From contig JAADHA010000483.1 of the NCBI GenBank assembly GCA_013152105.1, positions 1 to 13,675 on the forward strand: a DNA stretch of 13,675 nt, written 5' to 3'. This document shows positions 6,430 through 13,050 of this stretch, in pieces. The stretch comes from Oligoflexia bacterium. Its GTDB lineage: Bacteria; Myxococcota_A; UBA796; UBA2385. The position numbers were made by a program, and so were the translations under genes. A model generated the notes under the pieces. It worked only from the letters and a program-made list of their open reading frames with translations. It had not been told where the DNA came from and searched no databases. Every line of letters starts with the position of its first letter. The stretch's first letter is position 1.

Positions 6430-8105
6430 GTGAAGCGACCCAGCGGCGGGTGATCTGGGTGCTTCTGGCCGCCTTGGTGGTGTTGCTCTACCTGCCAGTG
6501 ATCGACGCACCCTTCGTCTACGACGACAAGATCGAGGTCGTCGGCAACGGCACCTTGCGCGACCTGAACCAGTGGCGGGCGGTCGCCACCTACAATGTGT
6601 CGCGGCCGCTGCTGGTGCTCAGCTATGCGGTCGACTACCACCGCTTTGCGTTGATGCCCCGGGGCTACCACATCACCAACCTCGCGGTGATGGTGCTCTG
6701 CGTGGGGGCCGCCTTGCTCCTGGCCGAGGGACTCATGCGGCTGGGTCGACTGGAGCGACCCCTGCTGCGTGCGGGCGTGGCCGTGGGCCTGTGGGCGCTG
6801 CATCCCATGGGCACCGAGGCCATCACCTACATCACCGGGCGCTCCGAAAGCCTCTGCGCCCTGTTCAGCTTCCTCTCGCTGGGTGCCTTGGCCCAGGCGC
6901 TGTTGGCCGAGCGGGCCGAGCGCACGGGCACACCTTGGCGCGTGCTGGCCTTGCTCGCATTCCTCGCGGCCGTCACGTCCAAAGAGGTCGGTGCGATGGT
7001 CCCCGCCGTGGCGCTGGGACTGGAGCTGGCCTTCTCCAGACCAGGCGGTGGGCTTGGTGCGCGCATGCGGGCTGTGCGGTGGCTCTGGCTGGCGCCCTAC
7101 GCCCTGCTGATCGCGGTCGCGTCCTGGTTGCGCTTTCAGCACGCCGCCAGCTTCTTCCCGCGAGAGGTGGACCGCCCCCTTGGCGTCCAGCTCCTGACCG
7201 AGGCCGAGGCCTGGCTGCGCTACCTTGGTCTCTGGCTGCTGCCTCGGGGTCAGACGATCTTCCACCACCTCGAGGACGTGACGCCGCTGTCTGTCCACGG
7301 GGTGGGGGTGGCGGTGGCCTTTGCCCTGATGCTGGCACTCGGCGTGCGCTGGGGGCGTCGTGTCCCGGTGGCCGGTTTCGCCCTGTTTGCCGGCGCGCTC
7401 TTCCTGTTGCCCAGCAGCTCGGTGGTGCCTCTCCAAGAGAGCATGGCCGAGCACCGCGCGTTTCAGACCGGGCTGTGGCTGTCCCTGGCCATCGTGGCCT
7501 CGGTGCCCGCCAGGCGGGGGCGCGTCGGCTTGGCGGTCGCGCTGGTGCTGGCGGTGGGCTTGTCCTGGCTGACCCACCTGCGGCACGGCGTCTGGTCCAG
7601 CGAGATCGGGCTTTGGCGAGAGGCCACACAGCGCCGGCCCCAGGTCCCTGCGGCCTGGTATGGGCTGGGGGATGCGCTGCGCTTCGATGGGCAATTCAGC
7701 CGGGCCGAGACCGCCTACCAGCACGTGATCGAGCTTGATCCCGACGCACTTGACGCCTGGAACAACCTGGGGATCACCCGAGCCAGCGTCGGCGACATTG
7801 ACGGCGCTCGCGACGCTTGGATGACCGCGCTACGAAAAAGCCCTTCCTACTGCAAGGCCCACAACAACCTGGGCGTGCTGGCCGAGGGACAGCACGACTG
7901 GGACCGGGCGCTCTCCGAGTACGGCACGACCCTGGCCTACTGCCCCAACGACCCGCGCGCCCACCTGGGCATGTGTACGCTCCATTACGGACCGCGTCGC
8001 GACGTAGAGCGGGCCATCTACCACTGCGAGACCTTCGTGCGGCTGGCTCCGACCAGCGACCAGGCCGTCAGGGTCAAGGAGTGGTTGCTGGAGCTGACCT
8101 TCTAA
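6426..8105 (+). CDS. TMTC-like multi-span GT-C protein with C-terminal TPR repeats
   Basis: The protein is 559 aa. About residues 9-390 are strongly hydrophobic with many membrane spans. They carry features of TMTC/DUF1736-type GT-C proteins: FVYDDK after the first span (acidic pair Asp33-Asp34, likely catalytic), SRPLLVLSY, a HITN motif, LWALHPMGTEAITYITGRSE (123-141), TSKEVG and MAEHRAF. About 408-545 hold three or more TPR units (AAWYGLGDALRFDGQFSRAE, ALDAWNNLGI and CKAHNNLGVLAEGQHDWDRA). In the family such proteins transfer sugars, O-mannose in the eukaryotic TMTCs, from a lipid-linked donor to exported proteins; the bacterial substrate is inferred. The GTG at 6426 overlaps the GT4 stop by 4 bp with AGAGG upstream, indicating coupled translation and a shared pathway. 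Its 3' end overlaps the convergent radical SAM gene by 32 bp. Confidence 0.87.
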   Translation: MSEATQRRVIWVLLAALVVLLYLPVIDAPFVYDDKIEVVGNGTLRDLNQWRAVATYNVSRPLLVLSYAVDYHRFALMPRGYHITNLAVMVLCVGAALLLAEGLMRLGRLERPLLRAGVAVGLWALHPMGTEAITYITGRSESLCALFSFLSLGALAQALLAERAERTGTPWRVLALLAFLAAVTSKEVGAMVPAVALGLELAFSRPGGGLGARMRAVRWLWLAPYALLIAVASWLRFQHAASFFPREVDRPLGVQLLTEAEAWLRYLGLWLLPRGQTIFHHLEDVTPLSVHGVGVAVAFALMLALGVRWGRRVPVAGFALFAGALFLLPSSSVVPLQESMAEHRAFQTGLWLSLAIVASVPARRGRVGLAVALVLAVGLSWLTHLRHGVWSSEIGLWREATQRRPQVPAAWYGLGDALRFDGQFSRAETAYQHVIELDPDALDAWNNLGITRASVGDIDGARDAWMTALRKSPSYCKAHNNLGVLAEGQHDWDRALSEYGTTLAYCPNDPRAHLGMCTLHYGPRRDVERAIYHCETFVRLAPTSDQAVRVKEWLLELTF

Positions 8106-9519
8106 GCCAGGCGGGGGCTACCAGGGCGTCGACCCAGGCCGGTCTGGCCCACCGGCCCAGGGCCTGCCCCAGGCGCAGCGCTTCGGGCACGCTGCCGCTG
8201 CGAATGGCATCGCGAAGGACTCGCCCGATGGGTCGTGGTCGCAGATAGAAGCCGACCCAGGCGGTGCGCAGGAGCCGGGCGAGTTGGTCGGGAGGCAGGT
8301 CGGTGATGGTGGCTCGGTGCAGGTCGCCGTCGACCGGGTTGCGCACCCCACCTGGAGCGCCCAGGGAGAGGTCTTGGGTGCTCGCGCGCCCATGGGTCGA
8401 GAAGAGCGGGGTCCCAGGCATCGCCGTGAGCGTCGAGAACTGGACGTAGGTCGCGCCGATCTCGTGGCAGAAGCGCACGGTGCGGAGGACGGCCTCCTGG
8501 TCCTCTCCGGGGGCTCCCAGGATCACATAGGCCAGGGTTCGCAGGCCCGCGGCCCTGGTGGCGGCGAAGGCCTGGCGGGTCTGGTTGATGGTCACGTCCT
8601 TGCGCAGCAGCGCCAGGGTCTCGGGGTTTCCGCTCTCGACCCCATAGGCGACCATGCTGCAGCCGGCGCGGCGCATCAGCGCCAGGAGATCGGCGTCAAC
8701 GCTGTCTACGCGGCCCTCGCACTTCCACTCCAGATCCAGGCCGCGGCGCAGGATCTCCTCGCAGATCTCGACCACACGGCGACGCTTCAACGTGAAGTTG
8801 TCGTCGTAGAAGTTGACGAAGTGGATCCCCAGTTGGGCCACGATGTACTCGAGTTCATCGACGACATCGACCGCATCTCGGGCGCGCCAGCGGCTGCCGG
8901 AGACGCTCTTGTCGCAGAAGGTGCAGCGAAAAGGGCAGCCTCGGCTGGTGATCACGGTGGCCAGACCCGGGCGCGTGGCGAAGAGGTAGCGGTAGGACGC
9001 GTTGGGCAGCAGATCCCTGGCTGGCCAGGGCAGCGAGCCCAGGTCGGCGCGCGGGGTGTGGGCCACAAAGGGCTGTCCGGGGACCAGCGCGCCGGGTGGA
9101 GGCGGTCCCTGGGTGCCGTGATCCCACCACGACAGCAAGGCCACAGCCACGTCCTCGCCCTCTCCGATGACCGCCGCGTCAAGCGTGGGCATCTCGTCGA
9201 AGACCGCCTCTCGGATGGCGGTCGCATGGGGCCCTCCCAGGACGATGCGGCCGGCATGGGGCCGGGCCAGGGCTGCGGCGCGTGCCGCGATGTCCGACAC
9301 GGGCGTCATCGTCGACAGGCCCAGCACTTCGGGGCGGGACCGGGCCATGTGGGCGGCAAACCGGTCCCAGGACCAGCCAAGCACGTAGGCGTCCAGCAGC
9401 TCTACCTGGTGTCCGGCCTGTCGCAGGGCGCTCGCGATGTAGGCAAGGCCGAGGGGCGGCACCGAGAGTCCAACATCTCGGGCGTCTCTGCGCGGCGGTC
9501 GAGCGAGGAGGACGTGCAT
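8074..9519 (-). CDS. Radical SAM protein with N-terminal B12-binding-type domain
   Basis: The protein is 481 aa. Residues 1-130 look like the Rossmann-type cobalamin-binding domain of the BchE-like class: VPPLGLAYIASALRQAGH, LGLSTMTP, GRIVLGGPHAT and VIGEGE. No DxHxxG cobalamin-ligand motif is visible, as is common in this class. The radical SAM core follows with GCPFRCTFC, whose Cys195, Cys199 and Cys202 bind the 4Fe-4S cluster, then FYDDNFT, GVESG, LGAPGED and AMPGTPLF. It cleaves SAM to a 5'-deoxyadenosyl radical; methylation or ring rearrangement of an unknown substrate is typical. It lies 37 bp after the TenI-like gene, so it probably shares the thiG operon, but it is not ThiC or ThiH by its layout. 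The ribosome-binding site is weak. Family is sure; substrate is unknown. Confidence 0.9.
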   Translation of the reverse strand: MHVLLARPPRRDARDVGLSVPPLGLAYIASALRQAGHQVELLDAYVLGWSWDRFAAHMARSRPEVLGLSTMTPVSDIAARAAALARPHAGRIVLGGPHATAIREAVFDEMPTLDAAVIGEGEDVAVALLSWWDHGTQGPPPPGALVPGQPFVAHTPRADLGSLPWPARDLLPNASYRYLFATRPGLATVITSRGCPFRCTFCDKSVSGSRWRARDAVDVVDELEYIVAQLGIHFVNFYDDNFTLKRRRVVEICEEILRRGLDLEWKCEGRVDSVDADLLALMRRAGCSMVAYGVESGNPETLALLRKDVTINQTRQAFAATRAAGLRTLAYVILGAPGEDQEAVLRTVRFCHEIGATYVQFSTLTAMPGTPLFSTHGRASTQDLSLGAPGGVRNPVDGDLHRATITDLPPDQLARLLRTAWVGFYLRPRPIGRVLRDAIRSGSVPEALRLGQALGRWARPAWVDALVAPAWLRRSAPATTP

Positions 9520-9556
9520 GCCTTGCTGTACCCTGGGAGTGCCGTGGTGAGAGGGC

Positions 9557-10177
9557 TCAACCAGGCGTGTCCTGGGGCGCTTCGCAACGGCAGGCGGCGA
9601 CCATGGCGGCTGCGCCTACCGAATCCACCGATCCGGCGACGAAGAAGGCGCCGATTCCCGCGACTCCGGCGGCCCCTGCCCCCAGGCAGGCTTCAGCGCG
9701 TCCTGCCGTGACCCCCCCCAGGGCCAAGACCGGGATGGTCGCGGTCCGGCAGTGGGCCCCGAGTCCGCCGAGTCCCAGCCTGGGCCGCCGGTCCAGGGGC
9801 TTGCTGGTGGGGGCGAAGACCGGCGACAGCAGGGCGTAGTTTGCCCCAAGGGCGGTGGCGCGTGCCAGGTCGGGGCCGGTGTGGCAACTCATGCCGAAGG
9901 GCACCGCCCCCGGTGGTCGCTGGCGAAGGTCCCAGGAGGCGGGCAGGTTCAAGCCCAGGCCGGCCCGACGGGCCAGGCTCATATCGTCAGGTCGCACCGG
10001 TCGTATCAGGACCTGGAGCCCGGCTGGGAGGCCCCGTGAGAGCACCTGGTCCAGGCCGTCGGGGTCTTCGACCAGGCGCAGAATCAAGCTGTCGACGCCC
10101 GAGGCCGCCAGGGCGGCGAGCTGGTCGACCCAGGGCCCCAGACTGGGTGGGCTGATGGCCAGTACGCGCGGGATCAC
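9557..10177 (-). CDS. TenI/ThiE-like protein (probable thiazole tautomerase)
   Basis: This 206-aa TIM-barrel of the thiamine-phosphate synthase/TenI superfamily is recognised by FGMSCHT (94-100), GANYALLSPVF followed by APTSKP, and the late LALGGVTAGRAEACLGAGAAGVAGIGAFF. ThiE joins hydroxymethylpyrimidine-PP to the thiazole; TenI aromatises the ThiG product. The usual ThiE substrate residues look changed: the early (Q)xRxK motif reads LILRLVED, with Arg34 kept and Lys replaced, and the NDRxDxA region reads RPVRPDDMSLA. His99, in the GxSxH position important in TenI, is present. Together with its place directly after thiG this favours TenI, but automated annotation would likely say ThiE. The GTG start at 10177 overlaps the thiG stop as GTGA. 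Confidence 0.8.
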   Translation of the reverse strand: MIPRVLAISPPSLGPWVDQLAALAASGVDSLILRLVEDPDGLDQVLSRGLPAGLQVLIRPVRPDDMSLARRAGLGLNLPASWDLRQRPPGAVPFGMSCHTGPDLARATALGANYALLSPVFAPTSKPLDRRPRLGLGGLGAHCRTATIPVLALGGVTAGRAEACLGAGAAGVAGIGAFFVAGSVDSVGAAAMVAACRCEAPQDTPG

Positions 10178-10941
10178 CGCCCGATGAGACCGTGCAAGGG
10201 GGAGCTGGCTGTGGCATAGAGCTTCTTGTCGATGCGCCCAGCTTCGTAGGCGTCGCGCCCGGCCCTTGTCGCCAGGCGCATCGCTCGTGCCATCTTCAGC
10301 GGGTCTCGCGCCCCTGCGATGGCGGTGTTCATCAGCAAGCCGTCGACGCCCATCTCCATGGCCAGGGCGGCGTCGCTGGCCGTTCCCACTCCCGCGTCGA
10401 GGATGACGGGTACGGTGGCCTGCTCGAGAATGATCGCCAGATTGTAGGGGTTGCGGATCCCCAGACCGCTGCCGATCGGAGCGGCGAGAGGCATCACCGC
10501 GGCGCAGCCGATGTCGGCCAGGCGGCGGCAGATCACCGGGTCGTCGCTACAGTAGGGCAGCACCGTGAAGCCTTCCTGCACCAGGACCCGCGCGGCCTCC
10601 AGGGTGCCCTCGGGGTCGGGAAAAAGGGTGTCGGGGTCGCCGATCACTTCCAGCTTGACCAGGTTGGTGTCCAGCAGCTCGCGGCCGAGCATGGCGGTCG
10701 CGGTGGCGTCTTCGGCGGTGTAGCAGCCCGCGGTGTTGGGCAGCAGGCGAATCTTCTGGCGGTCGATGTAGTCCAGGATGTGCTGGCTGGCAGGGGCGGA
10801 GAGGTCAATGCGCCGCAGCGCCACGGTGACCATGGCGGTGCCGCTCTCTTGGTGACAGGCCCGCATGGTGTCGTAGCTGGGGTACTTGCCGGTCCCCACG
10901 ATCAGCCTGGAGCTAAGCTGAAAGTCTGCGATTCTCAGCAC
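10174..10941 (-). CDS. thiG: Thiazole synthase ThiG
   Basis: ThiG builds the thiazole phosphate ring of thiamine from deoxyxylulose phosphate, dehydroglycine and the thiocarboxylate carried by ThiS. The 255-aa length is the normal family size. Hallmarks are IADFQLSSRLIVGTGKY at the start, LPNTAGCYTAEDA (67-79), NLVKLEVIGD with the imine-forming Lys96 (the B. subtilis numbering is the same), PLAAPIGSGLGIRNP, DAGVGTASDA and NTAIAGARDP. The start is GTG at 10941 with GGAG 6 nt upstream. Its stop overlaps the GTG start of the TenI-like gene, so the two are translationally coupled. No thiS, thiO, thiH or thiF is visible in the window, and I see no TPP riboswitch signature in the 187-bp leader region upstream. 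Confidence 0.97.
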   Translation of the reverse strand: MLRIADFQLSSRLIVGTGKYPSYDTMRACHQESGTAMVTVALRRIDLSAPASQHILDYIDRQKIRLLPNTAGCYTAEDATATAMLGRELLDTNLVKLEVIGDPDTLFPDPEGTLEAARVLVQEGFTVLPYCSDDPVICRRLADIGCAAVMPLAAPIGSGLGIRNPYNLAIILEQATVPVILDAGVGTASDAALAMEMGVDGLLMNTAIAGARDPLKMARAMRLATRAGRDAYEAGRIDKKLYATASSPLHGLIGR

Positions 10942-11128
10942 ACTGGACTCCGGTTCGTAAGGGGGTTGAGGGGCGGTTGGCAGGGGAGCTTTCGCGGCGA
11001 GCGGGCGCGCTCAGCGGGAACGTCTTATGCCGGGGGGCGTGCAGCGGGACCAGAAATTCCTGGAGCCCGGCCGTCGTTTCGGCTACACTGCCGTCGCCGC
11101 GTCCCGCGGCTCCTGATGGAGGATCCTC
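10942..11128. other. Divergent intergenic region between thiG and the small lipoprotein gene
   Basis: This 187-bp gap should hold both promoters. On the plus strand TACACT at 11084-11089 could be a -10, the same hexamer as in the promoter at 1640-1669, but there is no acceptable -35 at 16-18 bp. GGAGG at 11118-11122 is the ribosome-binding site for the ATG at 11129 and lies in the 10-bp palindrome GAGGATCCTC (11119-11128). On the minus strand I found no convincing -35/-10 pair for thiG and no conserved TPP-riboswitch elements. Confidence 0.4.
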
Positions 11129-11647
11129 ATGAACAAGACCTGGCTCGTTCTCGCGACCACTCTCCTGGCCTTCGGCTGCAGCACCAAGGATGACACTGGC
11201 GGTGGCACGAGTGCCGGCGACGCTGGTGCCACCGACGGCGGCGGTACCACGGCACCCCTCACCATGGACTGCGCCTGGGATGGCTCTGGCATCAGCGTCG
11301 ACCTGGTGAACGGCGATAGTGCAGGCTACAGCTTCGGCATGGCCGAGACCGACTGTGGCGGCGACTGCTGGACCGGTGAAGACTGCCTGTACGGCTACAC
11401 CCTCGGCGACGGCAGCGTCCTGTCCTACTGCCACCCGCTGTCCAGCACCGGTGGTTACCTGACCACGGTCGGCGACTCGGACCTGATCGTGGAGGGCAGC
11501 ACGACCATTCTCGACCCCGCCACGATGTACATCACCTACTACCTCGAAGAGGTCTCGTCCGGTGACTGCTGGATCTGGGGCTATGACACGTCCTACTACG
11601 GCGGTGTCGGCTGTTCGGACCTCGGCCCTGGCTGCACTGGCGAGTGA
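11129..11647 (+). CDS. Small Cys-rich lipoprotein of unknown function
   Basis: The protein is 172 aa. The signal peptide has Lys3, a hydrophobic core and Cys17 in LAFGC. It is followed by a Gly/Thr/Ala/Asp-rich linker (about 20-43), typical of surface lipoproteins in Myxococcota-like genomes. The globular part has eight further cysteines in an acidic, Tyr/Trp/Gly-rich sequence and an apparent internal echo of GDCW (GGDCWTGEDCLYGYT near 88-102, and SGDCWIWGYDTSYYGG). Export and the even number of cysteines suggest disulfide bonds. The ATG has a strong GGAGG 6 nt upstream. It is a single-gene unit, divergent from thiG and closed by hairpins downstream. I do not recognise a family. Confidence 0.85.
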   Translation: MNKTWLVLATTLLAFGCSTKDDTGGGTSAGDAGATDGGGTTAPLTMDCAWDGSGISVDLVNGDSAGYSFGMAETDCGGDCWTGEDCLYGYTLGDGSVLSYCHPLSSTGGYLTTVGDSDLIVEGSTTILDPATMYITYYLEEVSSGDCWIWGYDTSYYGGVGCSDLGPGCTGE

Positions 11648-11649
11648 GA

Positions 11650-11721
11650 TCAGCGCTGCGCTGACGGCTTGACTTCGGTCCGGCCGACCCACGCGACCCG
11701 CTTGGCTGTGCCAGGCGGGTC
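11650..11721. terminator. Hairpins between convergent genes, probable bidirectional terminator
   Basis: GACCCGCTTGGC (11695-11706) pairs with GCCAGGCGGGTC (11710-11721) around the loop TGT: twelve pairs with one G-T wobble. A smaller stem, TCAGCG-CTG-CGCTGA (11650-11664), begins two bases after the stop of the small lipoprotein gene. The larger stem reads equally on both strands and lies between two genes that end toward each other (11647 and 11743). There is no clear T-tract on either side, so termination is inferred from position and stem strength. Confidence 0.55.
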
Positions 11722-11742
11722 GTCGTGCGTCTCGAGCCGGAC

Positions 11743-12993
11743 CTATTCGGGGTCCACACTCACCGGCACGCGGTGCATGTCTAGCTCGACGCCGTCCGCG
11801 TCGTAGGACAGCCTGCCGTCCATCGGGCGGTCGGCCAGCCACCAGGGCTTTTCCGGGCGCAGGCGAATATCCACATGGTCCGGGTCCGCCCAGGCGGCGG
11901 AGACGGTGCCCGTGCCCTGGCCCTGCTGTCCGTTGATGTCCAAGGTGAAGCGACTGGTGGCCGTGCCCGCAAAGGGGCGGGAGAGGTCAGGCAGGGCTGG
12001 TGCGAAGCGCATCACGGTGACTGGCTGGGCGTGGTCGACCTGCCAGGCCTCGGCGCGTCTCAGACCGCCATCCACGAACACGTAGCGCAGGGTGATCACC
12101 GGGCCGTCGCGCAGGGCGATCAGGCAGGCGGTACCGTCATCCTCGGTGCCCGCCTGCACAGTCCAGCCCTCGGTCCCGTGGGTGGGCCAGCCGGGCTCAC
12201 CGGTCGCCGGGTCGATGGGGTTGGCGCCGGGTCGGGTCAGGGTGAAGCCGCCGTCGCGTGCTAGCTGGCGCTGGCTGGCGACCATGACGCCGCCCTGCGC
12301 CTGCTCCAGCAGGAATTTCATCGGGTAGATGCCGAGCAGGCGCTTGATGCCCACATCGACGCCGCCGATGTTGACCGTGGCCTGGCGGGCTGGCCCGAAG
12401 CGTTGGAGGTCCAGCGCGACCGCGGTCGACTGCCGGCTGTGCCCCATTGTGCTGCCGTTGCGTTTGTGTGGGGGCTTGCGGTGGACCCGCCCGGTGACGC
12501 GGACATCGACCGGCTGGCCGTCCCAGTTGGTGTAGGCCACGCTGAGATCGACATCGCGACCGCTGGACTGGTCATCGACCCGGACGGCCCCGCGGCGCCT
12601 GGGTACCGCGGCCTCGGGAACCCAGCTTTCGATGTCGTCGACATCGGCGATGATGGTCTGGACGCCGGTGGGGCGGGCGTCCTTGGCCAGCCACAGCGGG
12701 CCGCTGGGCAGGTCGACCCTGGCGTACTCGTGCATGTCCCAGTCGTCGTGCTTGCTGACCAGCACGACGTCCAGCCCGTAGAAGAGGCCGAAGATCTGGA
12801 CTGGGATCACGGGCATGTCGACCCGCGAGGGGCCGGTGTAGGTCACGGTCGCCGGGCTGGGGGTGGCGAAGTTCGCCAGGTCGGCGGCGTTGAGCACGGC
12901 CTTGCCCGGAAGGTAGCGTCTCACGCCGCATCCAGAGACCAGCAGGACAATGGGGGGAGTAGCCAAGAGGACAGCCAGGAAGACAGCGCGCAT
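11743..12993 (-). CDS. Lipoprotein of unknown function
   Basis: The protein is 416 aa. The signal peptide (Arg2, hydrophobic residues 4-19) ends at VSGC with lipid Cys22. The mature part is mostly predicted beta-strand, with recurring patterns such as VDVRVTGRVHRKP, TLRYVFVDGGL, SRFTLDINGQQGQGTGTVSA and a final DPDHVDIRLRPEKPWW, so a lipid-anchored beta-rich envelope protein is likely. FGLFYGLDVVLVSKHDDWDMHEYARVDLPSGPLWLAKD and IIADVDDIESWVPEA are compact segments that may be useful family signatures. I see no catalytic motif and know no family. The ATG at 12993 is preceded by AAGG (about 6 nt). It is divergent from the gene at 13051, with a 57-bp gap, and convergent with the small lipoprotein across the hairpins. 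Confidence 0.82.
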   Translation of the reverse strand: MRAVFLAVLLATPPIVLLVSGCGVRRYLPGKAVLNAADLANFATPSPATVTYTGPSRVDMPVIPVQIFGLFYGLDVVLVSKHDDWDMHEYARVDLPSGPLWLAKDARPTGVQTIIADVDDIESWVPEAAVPRRRGAVRVDDQSSGRDVDLSVAYTNWDGQPVDVRVTGRVHRKPPHKRNGSTMGHSRQSTAVALDLQRFGPARQATVNIGGVDVGIKRLLGIYPMKFLLEQAQGGVMVASQRQLARDGGFTLTRPGANPIDPATGEPGWPTHGTEGWTVQAGTEDDGTACLIALRDGPVITLRYVFVDGGLRRAEAWQVDHAQPVTVMRFAPALPDLSRPFAGTATSRFTLDINGQQGQGTGTVSAAWADPDHVDIRLRPEKPWWLADRPMDGRLSYDADGVELDMHRVPVSVDPE

Positions 12994-13050
12994 TCGGCAC
13001 CTTATCGTGGCTGTCGCGGCGACGTTCCGCCTCAGCCTGGACTCTTCTCC

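Noticed and set aside
5548..6510. 320-codon minus-strand open frame
   Set aside because: Antisense to the GT4 gene with its E-x7-E motif; no domain or ribosome-binding site.
6363..7724. 453-codon minus-strand open frame
   Set aside because: Gln/His/Gly-rich translation with no domain, fully antisense to the TMTC-like gene whose motifs and coupled start are convincing.
8284..9711. 475-codon plus-strand open frame
   Set aside because: Antisense to the radical SAM gene with its cluster-binding cysteines; Gly/Arg/Val-rich, no recognisable domain.
10942..11128. Possible TPP riboswitch ahead of thiG
   Set aside because: A CTGAG occurs on the thiG strand, but the conserved companion elements of the TPP aptamer are not found in the right order.
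10192..11193. 333-codon plus-strand open frame
   Set aside because: Antisense to thiG and crossing the promoter region and start of the next lipoprotein gene; not a plausible protein.
10913..11842. 309-codon minus-strand open frame
   Set aside because: Antisense to the small lipoprotein, which has a strong ribosome-binding site and signal peptide; composition is that of a shadow frame.
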